Shown: positions 35,517 to 45,501, counted from the stretch's first letter. The stretch is 64,000 nucleotides of DNA from CAXMQZ01 sp963707075 (GCA_963707075.1 CAVPOX010000001.1:1-64000); one strand, 5' to 3'. Translations and numbers: made by a program. Notes: generated by a model from the letters alone, not told the origin.

Positions 35517-38051
35517 ATGAGTGCCAGAGCTGGTGTTGTTGCCGTTTTCGTCACCTTGTCCTCCGCCCTGAGTCTGGCGGCCGAGGCACCGCCTATCCAC
35601 CTCGACAAGTGGCCGAAGGTCGAGGTTCCCTTTTCCGAGGACCCCGAGCTCGAGGCCCGCATCGACTCGATCCTGTCCCGGATGACACTCGAGGAAAAGG
35701 TCGGTCAGGTCCTCCAGCCCGACGTTCGCCGGGTGAGCCCTGAGGAGATTCGTGAATACCACATCGGCTCAGTTCTCAATGGCGGCGGTGGCTTCCCGAA
35801 CGACAACAAGAACTCGTCGGTCGCCGATTGGCTCGCCCTCGCCGATGGCGCCTGGGAGGCTTCGGTCGACACGTCGGACGGTGGTGTCGCGATACCGATT
35901 ACCTGGGGCGTCGACGCAGTGCACGGTCACAACAACGTGGTTGGAGCGACGCTTTTTCCTCACAACATCGGGCTCGGGGCCGCGAACGACCCCGATCTCA
36001 TGCGGCGGATCGGAGAGGTCACAGCTCGGGAGATCCGCGTCACCGGACACGACTGGAACTTCGCTCCCACGGTTGCCGTGCCTCGCAACGATCGCTGGGG
36101 ACGGACCTACGAGGGTTACTCCGAGGACGCGGCCATCGTTTCGCGTCTGGCTCCCGAGCTGGTGAAGGGCCTTCAGGGTGAGCCGGGGAGCGCGGACTTC
36201 CTCGGGCCGCAGCGGGTCCTCTCGACCATCAAGCATTTCCTCGGCGATGGTGGCACCGAAGGCGGAAACAACGAGGGAGACAATCTGGCGACCGAAGAGG
36301 AGCTGCGGGATATCCACGCCGCCGGCTATGTGACCGGCCTGCAGGCCGGGGCCATGACGGTGATGGCGTCCTTCAACAGCTGGCATGGCACGAAGATGCA
36401 CGGCAACCGGGATCTCCTGACCGTTCTCCTCAAGGAGAGGTGGGGCTTTGATGGTCTCGTTGTCGGTGACTGGAACGGTCACGGCCAGCTGCCGGGCTGT
36501 AGCCCGGCTAGCTGCCCCGACGCGCTCAACGCGGGTCTCGATATGTACATGGTTCCGAACGATTGGAAGGGGCTGTATGAGAACACCCTTGCCCAGGCGA
36601 GGTCGGGAGCGATCTCCACCGAGCGCCTCGACGATGCGGTCCGCAGGATTCTTCGGGTCAAGCTCCGCGCTGGCCTCTTCGAGGCTGGCAAGCCTTCGAC
36701 GCGGCCGCTGGCCGGCAACGAGAGTGTCCTCGGCGCCCCCGAGCATCGGGCGGTGGCCCGTGAGGCGGTGCGGAAGTCATTGGTGCTTCTGAAGAACGAG
36801 GGCGGCCTCCTGCCGCTCCGCCGCAAGCAGCATGTCCTGGTCGCCGGCGACGGTGCCCATGACGTTGGCAAGCAGTCGGGCGGCTGGACTCTGACCTGGC
36901 TGGGGGCGGGCACCGAACGGGCCGATTACCCCAATGCCACGACGCTTTGGGAGGCGATCGAGGCCGTGGTGAACGGGAGCGGCGGTACCGCGACGCTCGC
37001 GATCGATGGGTCCTTTGACAGCGGGGTGAAGCCGGATGTGGCGATCGTTGTCTACGGTGAAGAACCCTACGCCGAGGGCGTTGGCGATCGCCCCCACGTC
37101 GACTATCAACCGGGTGGCCGGACCGACCTGGAAATGTTGCAGCGCCTGGGTGAGGCCGGCATCCCGGTCGTTTCGGTGTTCCTTTCCGGTCGGCCGCTGT
37201 GGGTCAACCCCGAGATCAATGCGTCGGACGCGTTCGTCGCGGCCTGGCTGCCAGGTAGTGAGGGGGGCGGTGTCACCGACGTCCTCTTCCGCACCGCCCA
37301 CGGATCCATCGACCATGACTTCCAGGGGCGTCTCTCCTTCTCCTGGCCAAGAACGGCAGCGCAAGCGGCAGTGAATCGGGGGGACGCCGATTATGATCCA
37401 CAGTTTCCCTTCGGTTACGGACTGAGCTACGCGGAGCCGGGGGAGGTTCAGACTCTCCCCGAGGAGCGGGGGATCGCGCCGGCGCCTCCGGCCCCGACCG
37501 TCTACTTCGAGGGCGCCCCCACAGAACCGCTGACTCTCCTCCTCTACGTCATGAATTCCTATCCGATGCCCATGAGCACGGCTCGGGCCGAGACCCCGGG
37601 AGGCGAGCTCATCGTGCGCAACGTCGATCGAAGGGTTCAGGAAGACGCCCGCGCCGCTTCCTGGTCAGGAGACGGTGAGGCCTACATTCTGCTGTCCGGT
37701 CCGCTCGGATTCCAAGGCTTCGACCTGAGCGCCCCAGCGGCCGAGGGCTCTGCCCTCGCGATCGACATCAGAGTCGATGAAGAACCGAGTGAGGACGTCT
37801 CGTTTGCGATGGCGTGCGGCATGACCTGCCGAGGTGTGGTTCCGATGGGCGACGTGCTTGCTGCTCTGCCGGTCGGAGAATGGCGCACTCTGCGGATTCC
37901 GTTATCCTGCTTGCGCGACGCCGGGGCCGACCTCAGCCGAATCAGCGCACCGTTGGTGCTCGGAACGGCGGGACGTCTCGGGCTCTCCTTCTCCGACGTG
38001 CGGCTGGTGGCAGCTGACGACGGACCCATGATCTGTCCGTCGGGTTCGTAG
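35517..38051 (+). CDS. Secreted GH3 exo-beta-glucosidase with C-terminal ExoP-like domain
   Basis: An 844-residue glycoside hydrolase family 3 enzyme with a signal peptide (about 22 residues). The catalytic TIM barrel has PITWGVDAVHGHNNV, TIKHFLGDGGT and the nucleophile D318 in VVGDWNGHG. The second alpha/beta domain contains RKSLVLLKNEGGLLPL and PFGYGLSY. The last 170 residues form a galactose-binding-like module as in ExoP-type enzymes that act on beta-1,3/1,4-glucans. It is divergent from BNR-protein copy 1, sharing a 205-base promoter region. Confidence 0.92.
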   Translation: MSARAGVVAVFVTLSSALSLAAEAPPIHLDKWPKVEVPFSEDPELEARIDSILSRMTLEEKVGQVLQPDVRRVSPEEIREYHIGSVLNGGGGFPNDNKNSSVADWLALADGAWEASVDTSDGGVAIPITWGVDAVHGHNNVVGATLFPHNIGLGAANDPDLMRRIGEVTAREIRVTGHDWNFAPTVAVPRNDRWGRTYEGYSEDAAIVSRLAPELVKGLQGEPGSADFLGPQRVLSTIKHFLGDGGTEGGNNEGDNLATEEELRDIHAAGYVTGLQAGAMTVMASFNSWHGTKMHGNRDLLTVLLKERWGFDGLVVGDWNGHGQLPGCSPASCPDALNAGLDMYMVPNDWKGLYENTLAQARSGAISTERLDDAVRRILRVKLRAGLFEAGKPSTRPLAGNESVLGAPEHRAVAREAVRKSLVLLKNEGGLLPLRRKQHVLVAGDGAHDVGKQSGGWTLTWLGAGTERADYPNATTLWEAIEAVVNGSGGTATLAIDGSFDSGVKPDVAIVVYGEEPYAEGVGDRPHVDYQPGGRTDLEMLQRLGEAGIPVVSVFLSGRPLWVNPEINASDAFVAAWLPGSEGGGVTDVLFRTAHGSIDHDFQGRLSFSWPRTAAQAAVNRGDADYDPQFPFGYGLSYAEPGEVQTLPEERGIAPAPPAPTVYFEGAPTEPLTLLLYVMNSYPMPMSTARAETPGGELIVRNVDRRVQEDARAASWSGDGEAYILLSGPLGFQGFDLSAPAAEGSALAIDIRVDEEPSEDVSFAMACGMTCRGVVPMGDVLAALPVGEWRTLRIPLSCLRDAGADLSRISAPLVLGTAGRLGLSFSDVRLVAADDGPMICPSGS

Positions 38052-38506
38052 TCGGGTACAGATCCTCGGATGACGGCAGGCTTCGCCCTGGCAGACTGCG
38101 ACTCCGGCAACCAGGTCGGAAGTCGGCTCCGCGCTGTTCGGTCTGGATCAGGAGGGCTCTGCGAGATCGATTCGGTGGCTGAGCAGCGACTTCAGATCCG
38201 GCCCACCCTCACTGGCAAGCATCAACGCCAGCTGCTGCCCCACCTCGGTGCGCCCGCAGTCGCAGAGCAGTGCGATGGCATTCATGTGACGAGCGATCTC
38301 GCCCTGGGGTCTCCCGGAACTGGATCTCGAGATGCGCGCGATCTGGGCGCGGTGCACCTGGATCATCAGCCACCGCCGGCTCGAGTTGCCTTTCGATCGC
38401 GTCATGAGCGCAGGGTTTATCATGGATCCGGCGAACTGCAAAAGGGTTGCCGAGCCGAGGGCTTGTCCGTAGTGCTGGGCGATCGCTAGACTTTTCGAGA
38501 CGGCGC
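38052..38506. other. Intergenic region, no supported gene
   Basis: About 455 bases between the convergent GH3 and PaaK-like genes. Open frames exist on both strands. One on the minus strand ends in NAIALLCDCGRTEVGQQLALM and LLSHRI, which looks protein-like, but I recognise no family and find no ribosome-binding site. Confidence 0.4.
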
Positions 38507-39805
38507 TCAGCTGTTTGACCTCTGGATGGGTCCCGCAGACATCGTTCCCCGAGGCACTGGGTGAGTCTCCTCGGGAAGCCGGCAGACGAAGTTGCCGAAC
38601 TTTCGCGCACCCTCCACGTCGATACAGTTGACCACACGGATTCGCACCTCGACCTCGTTGACCAGACACTCTCGGATTCGCCGCTCCATCGACTGCAGGA
38701 TGTCGCGATCTGGCGGCTCGAGAAAGACCGCTTGCAGCACGAACCGGTCGATTGCGTTCTGAATGAGGCAGAACTTCCGCAACGTCGGAAAGCACCGCAG
38801 CGAGGTATTGACGACGGCCGCGACCGAGGCTCTCTCACCTCGCGGGAGGTGGATCATTCGACTCGCCTGCCCCCGCAGCAGAGTCAGACGTGGTAGCGAG
38901 CTGCCACAGGAACACTCGCCGTCACAAACGGTCCCGAGATCTCCTATCCGGTAGCGAATGTAGGGCATCGTCCGCGCAAACAGGCTGGTAATCACGAGCT
39001 CCCCACACTGTGAGGTCCCCGTCCCGTCGAGGCTCTCGACAATCAACTCGTCGGCGCTGATGTGCAATCCGTCGTGCGCTGGACATTCGGAAGCGATGGG
39101 GCCGAACTCGCCCGCCCCATAGAAGACGAAGACTTCGGCTCCGAGATCGCTCTGGATCTGCTCGCGCAGGCCTTCCGAACACTGCTCGCCGGACAGCGCG
39201 ACGATGCGGGGTCGGATATGGCGGCCCAGGTGGTTTTGCGTGTGGTGCATCAACGCGGCCACACTGCTGGGCCAGGCCTTCAGCACCATCGGTCTTACGT
39301 CTTGCAGTAACGAGAGCTGCTGGCGGGGAGACCACGCCACCGGCACCACCTGGGTGCGGAATCGGCGAGAGCGGGCTCGAGCCGGATCGCTGATGACGCA
39401 CACTCGCTCCCACGGCTGGAAACCAGCATCCACCAGTCGGCGCCAGCCGAGCGCTCGACGGATTAGATACTCCCGTCGCGTGAGATACGTGCTATGCGGC
39501 TCACCTGAGGAGCCCGAGGTACGGCTGACGATGCACTCGTTCTTACGCGTCCCCTGTGCCAGGCAGGCATCGACTCCGGCCTCCACCAGATTCCTTTTGT
39601 CCGTTGGCGGAATCTTGTGCAGGTCGTCAGTCGTCAGAACATCCTCGGGAGTGAGCCCGGCTGACTGAAACAGGGCACGGTAATAGGGCACCTGGTCGTA
39701 GGCATGCCGAATCAGCCGCCGGAGCTTGCGATCTTGAGTTCGGCGAAGCTCGTTGACGGAAATCCTGGGATGCCACCAGGCGCCAAGCACTCTCCCAAAC
39801 GTCAC
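38507..39805 (-). CDS. PaaK/CapK-type AMP-forming ligase
   Basis: A protein of about 430 residues related to phenylacetate-CoA ligase and the CapK family. It has a start typical of the family (RKLRRLIRHAYDQVPYYRALF), the phosphate-binding loop SRTSGSSGEP, the adenylate motif FYGAGEFGPIASEC, and YRIGDLG near the hinge. Four cysteines near the C-domain boundary (CDGECSCGSS) could bind a metal. The start is uncertain: GTG 39805 or GTG 39790 fit the homology; ATG 39964 would overlap the neighbouring gene and add a basic tail. Substrate unknown. Confidence 0.82.
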   Translation of the reverse strand: MTFGRVLGAWWHPRISVNELRRTQDRKLRRLIRHAYDQVPYYRALFQSAGLTPEDVLTTDDLHKIPPTDKRNLVEAGVDACLAQGTRKNECIVSRTSGSSGEPHSTYLTRREYLIRRALGWRRLVDAGFQPWERVCVISDPARARSRRFRTQVVPVAWSPRQQLSLLQDVRPMVLKAWPSSVAALMHHTQNHLGRHIRPRIVALSGEQCSEGLREQIQSDLGAEVFVFYGAGEFGPIASECPAHDGLHISADELIVESLDGTGTSQCGELVITSLFARTMPYIRYRIGDLGTVCDGECSCGSSLPRLTLLRGQASRMIHLPRGERASVAAVVNTSLRCFPTLRKFCLIQNAIDRFVLQAVFLEPPDRDILQSMERRIRECLVNEVEVRIRVVNCIDVEGARKFGNFVCRLPEETHPVPRGTMSAGPIQRSNS

Positions 39806-39914
39806 CGCGCAGACGATACACTGACTCTGCAAGAAAGCGTAACGGGATGCTTTCCTGGCACCGGCGCCGCGTGACCGACGTCTTGAAACCGAGAACCCGT
39901 TGCCCGTTGCGGGC

Positions 39915-42900
39915 TCAATCTCGCGTCGAGACGTAGGGCACGGAGCTCTGCCGCGCCCAGGCATTGACCGCCGCGATGTCCGAGGCTTCGATCTCGGCGA
40001 GCTCGGCGGTCAGCACCGCCCACTCCTGTTTCAGGTCGGCGAGTCGGGTGAGCGCGCCTGTTGCCACGGGCGGGCCGGCATCGTCGAGCACGTCGAGTAG
40101 GTGGCGCACGTTCGTAAGCAGCCTCGGTGGCAGGCTGTCCTCGTCCTCGTACGTCTCGTATTCGACCTGAACGACCTTTCTCTCCCAGGAACCGAGCTTC
40201 CCGATGGCACTTTCGCCCGCGTCGTGCAGGGCTGCCGCATCGGGATACAGGGCAAGCAGCGCTTCGATCTGGCCACGCGACCTGCGAATGGCCGCCAGAC
40301 CATCGAGCAGCTCGTTGATCAGCCCCGTCAACTCCGAGACATAGCGGTCCACCTCGGCGTACTCGGCAGTCGTCGCCTCGACGCGACGGTCAGCCATCAG
40401 ATTGAGATCCACCGTGTCCTCGACATCGCCGATCCTGATGTGTGCGCGGTAGGAGCCTGGCATCACGTAGGCACCGTCGAAGCCCGCAAACAGGCGCAAA
40501 TCCTCGATGCAGTGGAGACCATCCCGGCGCAGATCCCAGACCCAGCGATTGGCACCCTGCTTCTTGGGTGGATAGCTGACGTCGAAGGGGAGACGTGGGT
40601 CCTTGTTGCCAAGAATGCAGCGCTCGAAGTCGCTTTCTTCGCTCGAGTAGCGGCGCACGACGTTCCCGTCCGCGTCGCTGATCTCGATGGTCAGCGGCCC
40701 TTCGTGCTCATCGCGGATGTAGTAGGCGAGCACCGCTCCGTTCGGTGGATTCGTTCCCGCACCATCGCCGCCGCCCCAGCCGCGGCGGATCATCTCGACC
40801 GGTCCAGTGGCGAACACGTGCAGCGGCTTGTCCGCTATCTCCGGGGTCACGCTTCTCACGCCGGTGAGATCGTCGAGCACCCAGAAGCCGCGGCCCTGCG
40901 TGGCGGCGACGAGGTCGTCCTGGCGGATCGCGAGGTCGGTGATCGGTACCGGCGGCAGGTTCAGGTCGAGTGATTGCCAGTGTGATCCCCCGTCGAACGA
41001 CACGTACATGCCACCCTCGCCGCCGGCATAGAGCAGGTCTCGGCGTTTCGGGTCCTCGCGGACGACGCGGATGAAGTTGTCGCGCGGCAGATCGGCATCG
41101 AGGCGCGTCGCGCTGGCTCCGTAGTCAGTCAGCTTGTAGATGTAGGGCTGGAAGTCGTTCAATTTGTAGCCGGTCACCGCAACGTAGGCCGTGCCGGGGT
41201 CGTGTGGACTGACCTCGATGGCGTTGACCATGGCGCCGCCGAGATCGCCCGGGGTCACGTCGCGCCAGGTCGCGCCATCGTCCCGGGTCACGTGGACGAG
41301 TCCGTCGTCGCTACCTACCCAGAGCGTGCCGTAGTCGTGGGGGGAAGCGGTGATCGTCAGGATGGTGCCGTAGAACTCGGCGCCGACGTTCTCCGCCGTG
41401 ATCGGCCCGCCGTTCAGGCCCTGCTTGTCCTTCTCGTTCTTCGTCAGATCGCCGCTGATCTCCTCGAAGGTGACGCCACGGTCCTTGGTGCGGAGCACCT
41501 TTTGCGTGCCGTAGTAGATGACGCTCGGATCCTGCACCGAGGCGGTCACCGGAGCGTTCCAGTTCATCCGGTAGCGTAGATCCTTCGATTCCATGCCGAA
41601 GACGTACTCCGGATAGGGTTTGATCTCCCTCAGCCGCTGGCTCTCGGTGTCGTACTCGGTCAAGGTGCCGTTGATCGTCGTGGCATAGATGAGCCGGGGT
41701 TTCTCGGGGTCGAAGGCTATGTGGGCGCTCTCGCCGCCACCGACGGAGAAGTAGTCCTCGGCGGTGATACCGCCACCGTAGGTCTCACTGAGTATCGCCA
41801 CGGTCGAGTTGTCCTGCTGGCCACCGTAGATTCGGTAGGGGAACAGATTGTCCGTGTTGACGCGGTAGAACTGTGCCGTCGGCTGGTTGTGAATACTCGA
41901 CCACGACTCGCCCCCGTCGAAGGTGATGGTGGCGCCGCCGTCGTTGGCCTGGATCATGTTCTGGTTGTCGTGCGGGTTGATCCAGAGATCGTGATGGTCG
42001 CCATGCGGCGTGGAGCGCTTCTCGAAGGTCACGCCGGCATCGATCGAGCGCATGAACGGCGCGTTCATCACGTAGACGATGTTGTCGTTGACTGGATCGG
42101 CGGCGATGTGCATGTAGTACCAGGATCGGGTCCACAGGATGCGGTCGCCATTGACCAGCTTCCAGCTCCCGCCCGCGTCGTCACTGCGATACAGACCGCC
42201 TTCACCCGGCATCGCCTCGACGATGGCGTACAGCCGGCTGGGATTGCTGGCGCTCACATCGACGCCGATCTTGCCGATGAGCTCCGGCAGTCCCTCGGTG
42301 AGCTTCTTCCAGGTATCGCCGCCGTCGGTCGATTTGAAGATCCCTCCTGCACGGCCCCCGGACATCACATACCAGGGCTTCCTGCCGTGCTCCCACATGG
42401 CGGCGTAGAGGATCCGCGGGTTGCTGGGGTCCATCCGCAGATCGGTGGCACCGGTCTGGGCGTCGACCTTGAGGACCTGCTCCCAGGTCTTGCCGCCATC
42501 GATCGTCCGATAGACACCGCGCTCCTCGTTCGGGCCCCAGATCTGGCCCTGGACCGCGACGTAGGCGATATCGGCGTTGCCCGGGTGGATCTTGATGCGG
42601 GCGATCTGCCCGGCCTCCGGCAGCCCTATGTGCGTCCAGCTTCTGCCGGCGTCGGTCGACTTGTACATGCCATCGCCGTGGCTGGTGGTAACCCCGCGAA
42701 TCGACTTCTCGCCGGTACCGACGTAGAGGACGTTGGGATCGGACTCCGCCACCGCGATTGCGCCAATCGTGCCAACCTTGAAGTCGTCGTCCGAGAGGTT
42801 CTCCCAGGACAGACCTGCGTTCTCGGTCTTCCACAAGCCACCCCCGGTCGCTCCCATGTAGTAGAGCTGGGGGTTGTCGGGCACGCCGGCAACTGTGGTC

Positions 42901-43055
42901 ACGCGGCCGCCACGGAACGGACCGACGAAGCGCCACTCCATCGTGGAGAGAAGCGATCCGTCGACCGTGTCTTCCGCGGTCCCCGCCGATGGCAGCCACG
43001 CCGAGGCGAAGAGGATGACGACAAGGACAGCACAGGACCCGTACTTTCTAGGCAT
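39915..43055 (-). CDS. Giant secreted BNR/sortilin-like repeat protein, copy 2
   Basis: A 1046-residue protein with a signal peptide (cleavage near SAGTA, about residue 27), paralogous in design to the one at 32042-35311. Asp-box repeats are frequent (STDAGRSW, TIDGGKTW, STDGGDTW, TRDDGATW), with a C-terminal segment (from about residue 750) of beta-sandwich and then helical character (LAALKQEW-like heptads). It starts by describing itself as propeller at once (WRFVGPFRGGRV). It is probably a cell-surface or periplasmic binding or hydrolytic protein. It is divergent from the gamma-glutamylcyclotransferase-like gene. Confidence 0.88.
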   Translation of the reverse strand: MPRKYGSCAVLVVILFASAWLPSAGTAEDTVDGSLLSTMEWRFVGPFRGGRVTTVAGVPDNPQLYYMGATGGGLWKTENAGLSWENLSDDDFKVGTIGAIAVAESDPNVLYVGTGEKSIRGVTTSHGDGMYKSTDAGRSWTHIGLPEAGQIARIKIHPGNADIAYVAVQGQIWGPNEERGVYRTIDGGKTWEQVLKVDAQTGATDLRMDPSNPRILYAAMWEHGRKPWYVMSGGRAGGIFKSTDGGDTWKKLTEGLPELIGKIGVDVSASNPSRLYAIVEAMPGEGGLYRSDDAGGSWKLVNGDRILWTRSWYYMHIAADPVNDNIVYVMNAPFMRSIDAGVTFEKRSTPHGDHHDLWINPHDNQNMIQANDGGATITFDGGESWSSIHNQPTAQFYRVNTDNLFPYRIYGGQQDNSTVAILSETYGGGITAEDYFSVGGGESAHIAFDPEKPRLIYATTINGTLTEYDTESQRLREIKPYPEYVFGMESKDLRYRMNWNAPVTASVQDPSVIYYGTQKVLRTKDRGVTFEEISGDLTKNEKDKQGLNGGPITAENVGAEFYGTILTITASPHDYGTLWVGSDDGLVHVTRDDGATWRDVTPGDLGGAMVNAIEVSPHDPGTAYVAVTGYKLNDFQPYIYKLTDYGASATRLDADLPRDNFIRVVREDPKRRDLLYAGGEGGMYVSFDGGSHWQSLDLNLPPVPITDLAIRQDDLVAATQGRGFWVLDDLTGVRSVTPEIADKPLHVFATGPVEMIRRGWGGGDGAGTNPPNGAVLAYYIRDEHEGPLTIEISDADGNVVRRYSSEESDFERCILGNKDPRLPFDVSYPPKKQGANRWVWDLRRDGLHCIEDLRLFAGFDGAYVMPGSYRAHIRIGDVEDTVDLNLMADRRVEATTAEYAEVDRYVSELTGLINELLDGLAAIRRSRGQIEALLALYPDAAALHDAGESAIGKLGSWERKVVQVEYETYEDEDSLPPRLLTNVRHLLDVLDDAGPPVATGALTRLADLKQEWAVLTAELAEIEASDIAAVNAWARQSSVPYVSTRD

Positions 43056-43203
43056 TGCATTCTCCCTCCGCCCGCCGCGAGGTTGCGAGCATCACCGAGC
43101 ATACTAGGTTCCGCCAGGCTTTCACGGATTGGATCCGGCACAACGGGGGTAAGGATGGACGTATCATAGGCACGGGGAGTCGAGATCAAAGGAGGGACAA
43201 GAC

Positions 43204-43656
43204 ATGTTTCATTTCGGCTATGGATCGAACCTGAGCATCGATTTCGTCAAGAAGGAGCTGATTCCGAACGCCAGGTTCGCGATGAAGGGCTATCTGCCGA
43301 ACTTCGAAGTGCAGTTCCCGTTCTGGTCGCCAGAACGCGAGGCCGGTTACAGCGGCATCATGGAGGCCCCTGGTGAGCTGGTGCACGGCGCACTCTACGA
43401 GGTGACCGAGGAAGACCTGTCGAGGCTCGACGACATGGAAGGTGTTTACAAGGATCGCTATAGAAGGTTCACCTATCTGGTGTTGGGCGAGGACGGTGAG
43501 TTCCACGCGGCCGATCTGTACCGGGTCATGGATCCCCAAGGGCCTTTCCCGCCTTCCCGCAGCTACGTCGACATCATGCTGGCCGGGGCGCGGGATCTTG
43601 GACTGGATCCTGAATACATAGCGAAGATCGAAGGGTTTTACAGTCAAGCGCAATAG
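43204..43656 (+). CDS. Gamma-glutamylcyclotransferase-like protein
   Basis: A 150-residue protein of the GGCT/AIG2-like fold. The substrate-binding loop is FGYGSNL at the N-terminus, and the catalytic glutamate is in RLDDMEGVYKDRY (about residue 80). Family enzymes release 5-oxoproline from gamma-glutamyl amines. A GGAGGG site precedes ATG 43204. The B12 mutase-like gene follows after about 70 bases on the same strand, so glutamate-type chemistry may link them. Confidence 0.88.
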   Translation: MFHFGYGSNLSIDFVKKELIPNARFAMKGYLPNFEVQFPFWSPEREAGYSGIMEAPGELVHGALYEVTEEDLSRLDDMEGVYKDRYRRFTYLVLGEDGEFHAADLYRVMDPQGPFPPSRSYVDIMLAGARDLGLDPEYIAKIEGFYSQAQ

Positions 43657-43727
43657 CGCCAGCGACTTCAGGCAAGTCGCGTGGTAGAGGTGACAAGCGA
43701 ACACGGGGGGTGGAGAAGAGGACTGCC

Positions 43728-45329
43728 ATGGCAGGGTTGGATCGTTCGACGATACTTCCGGAGCCCGAGCTCCCGGACGGTTTCGAGCTGCTGGCGGAAG
43801 GACGTCGCCTCGCGCAGACCTTCAAGGTGGGCCGCTGCCCGTTCCTGACCACGCACGGTGTCGCCTCGGAGAGCGAGTACAAGCGGCGCCGAATGGACGA
43901 GGGAACGTTCATGTTCCACGCCCAGTTCGGCTACCGCAGCCCTGAGAAGAGTCGCCGAGCCTATGTGGAGATCGCGGAGCGTGTGGCGGCAGCCGGATAC
44001 CGGGTCGACCGGTACGGCATATGCCTGGATTGGAGCATGGGGTATCCCGCAGCGCGCCGGGCGGGTATGCCGCATGGCACGGGATTGATTCTGGACGCCC
44101 CCGAGGACTTCGTGACCTTGACCCAAGGTGCGCCGGTGGCACCCCACTTCGGAGACTTCGTCATCGGCATGCCCGCCGCGGTGGAGAACACTGCCGCCGC
44201 CCTCGCTGCCGGTTCCACCGCCATCGGCAACCTGGGCCAGTACTTCACCTTCAGGCTGCCGCGGTGGGACGACGATGTCGGCACGACCGCCGAGACCGTC
44301 AAGGCGCTGGCAATGTGCGCCGCACAGCCTGTCGAGGTGCTCATCCACTCCAACCTCGACGACGGGTTCGCGGCCATTTTCACCGATTTGGCCTGCGGAA
44401 TCGGCGCGGTGTTCATCGAGCGTCGGATCGTGGAGGAGCTCCTGGGTGGGTGCATTGCGCACTGCTACGGACACACGTTCTCGGATCCCCTGTCTCGACT
44501 GGCTTTCCAGAGGGCTCTGACCCACGTGACCGATACGCCGGGCAGCATGGTCTACGGCAACACCACCATTTACGGGGCCGACCAGGTCGAGAATTACGCC
44601 AATCTGGCCAGCTACCTTCTGATCGATCTCGTGGCTCAGCGACTGGCGCCCACCGGTCACGGTCTCAACCCGGTGCCGGTGACCGAGGCACTGCGCATCC
44701 CCGAGATCGACGAGATCGTCGATGCTCATCTGTTCGCCAATCGACTGGCGTCTCGCTCCGAGGGCTTCGAGACCTTGTTCGATCTCGAGCGTGCGGATGC
44801 GATGGCGGATCGATTGGTGGAAGGGGGACGCCGCTTTGAAAGACGGGTCCTGCAAGGTCTCACCGACGCGGGCATCGATATCGGAAATCCCTTCGAGCTC
44901 CTGCTTTCCCTGCGGCGCATCGGTGCGAAGCGTCTCGAGGAGCTCTGGGGCCCCGGCGCAATCGCACGATGGCGAGCTCCGAGGGCGGGTGCCGTGGGTC
45001 AGGGCCACAACAGTCGCGGCACTGGAGTCGCAGGGCGAAGGTGTCGTCATGGCCCTCGATCCCGCACACCGCGAGGCGATCGAGCGTGCTCATCTGACGG
45101 CGTGTGTCACCTGCACGGACGTTCACGAGTACGGGAAGATTTTGGTGGAAACGGTGCTCGGGCAGTTGGGCGTGACGGTGGTGGATGCAGGCGTCAGCGA
45201 AGATCCGGAGACGGTCGCGGCGCGAGCCAGCGACGCCGGAGCCGACATGGTCGCGGTGAGCACCTACTCGGGGGTCGCCCTGAGGTACATCACGGAGCTG
45301 CGCGAGGCTATGGAAAGCCTCGAGTGTGA
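43728..45329 (+). CDS. Glutamate-mutase-like B12 enzyme, catalytic part (frameshifted)
   Basis: The first 410 residues form a TIM barrel like the epsilon/E subunit of adenosylcobalamin-dependent glutamate mutase: FKVGRCPFLTTHG, RYGICLDWSMGYP, GNLGQYFTF, HSNLDDGFAAIF and CYGHTFSDPLSRLAF. After ELWGPG at about 44955 the frame becomes Arg/Gly-rich noise up to 45329, while the +1 frame continues sensibly into a B12-binding domain. A GGGGCCCC run at 44947-44954 is the likely indel site; removing one base gives one protein of about 590 residues ending at 45501. ATG 43728 follows an AGAGG site. Confidence 0.8.
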   Translation: MAGLDRSTILPEPELPDGFELLAEGRRLAQTFKVGRCPFLTTHGVASESEYKRRRMDEGTFMFHAQFGYRSPEKSRRAYVEIAERVAAAGYRVDRYGICLDWSMGYPAARRAGMPHGTGLILDAPEDFVTLTQGAPVAPHFGDFVIGMPAAVENTAAALAAGSTAIGNLGQYFTFRLPRWDDDVGTTAETVKALAMCAAQPVEVLIHSNLDDGFAAIFTDLACGIGAVFIERRIVEELLGGCIAHCYGHTFSDPLSRLAFQRALTHVTDTPGSMVYGNTTIYGADQVENYANLASYLLIDLVAQRLAPTGHGLNPVPVTEALRIPEIDEIVDAHLFANRLASRSEGFETLFDLERADAMADRLVEGGRRFERRVLQGLTDAGIDIGNPFELLLSLRRIGAKRLEELWGPGAIARWRAPRAGAVGQGHNSRGTGVAGRRCRHGPRSRTPRGDRACSSDGVCHLHGRSRVREDFGGNGARAVGRDGGGCRRQRRSGDGRGASQRRRSRHGRGEHLLGGRPEVHHGAARGYGKPRV

Positions 45330-45501
45330 CCTACCCATCTTCGTGGGCGGCAAGCTCAACGAGGTGCCGGACGGGAGTCCGTCGAGCATGCCCGAAGACG
45401 TGTCACGGGAGCTCGACGAGCTGGGCGCTGTCGTATGCCTGCGAATCGAGGACATGTTGGGCAGGCTGGTCGAGATGGCGCGCGAGGTGCCCCGTGCCTG
45501 A
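44989..45501 (+). CDS. Cobalamin-binding domain of the B12 enzyme
   Basis: A B12-binding Rossmann-like domain with the base-off DxHxxG motif (TDVHEYG), followed by VAVSTYSGVAL and FVGGKLN, the other two B12 signatures. It reads in the frame +1 to the mutase part; GTG 44989 or ATG 45049 could start it as a separate subunit. The linker (GRVPWVRATTVAALE) suggests it is normally fused. It overlaps the next gene by 8 bases. Confidence 0.78.
   Translation: MPWVRATTVAALESQGEGVVMALDPAHREAIERAHLTACVTCTDVHEYGKILVETVLGQLGVTVVDAGVSEDPETVAARASDAGADMVAVSTYSGVALRYITELREAMESLECDLPIFVGGKLNEVPDGSPSSMPEDVSRELDELGAVVCLRIEDMLGRLVEMAREVPRA

Noticed and set aside
38148..38795. Minus-strand frame ending in a helical-looking stretch (NAIALLCDCG and following)
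   Set aside because: The upstream part overlaps the PaaK-like gene in another frame, and the short tail matches no family with confidence; a transposase origin was considered but not supported.
41721..43169. A 482-residue plus-strand open frame
   Set aside because: Antisense to BNR-repeat copy 2 and without any domain.
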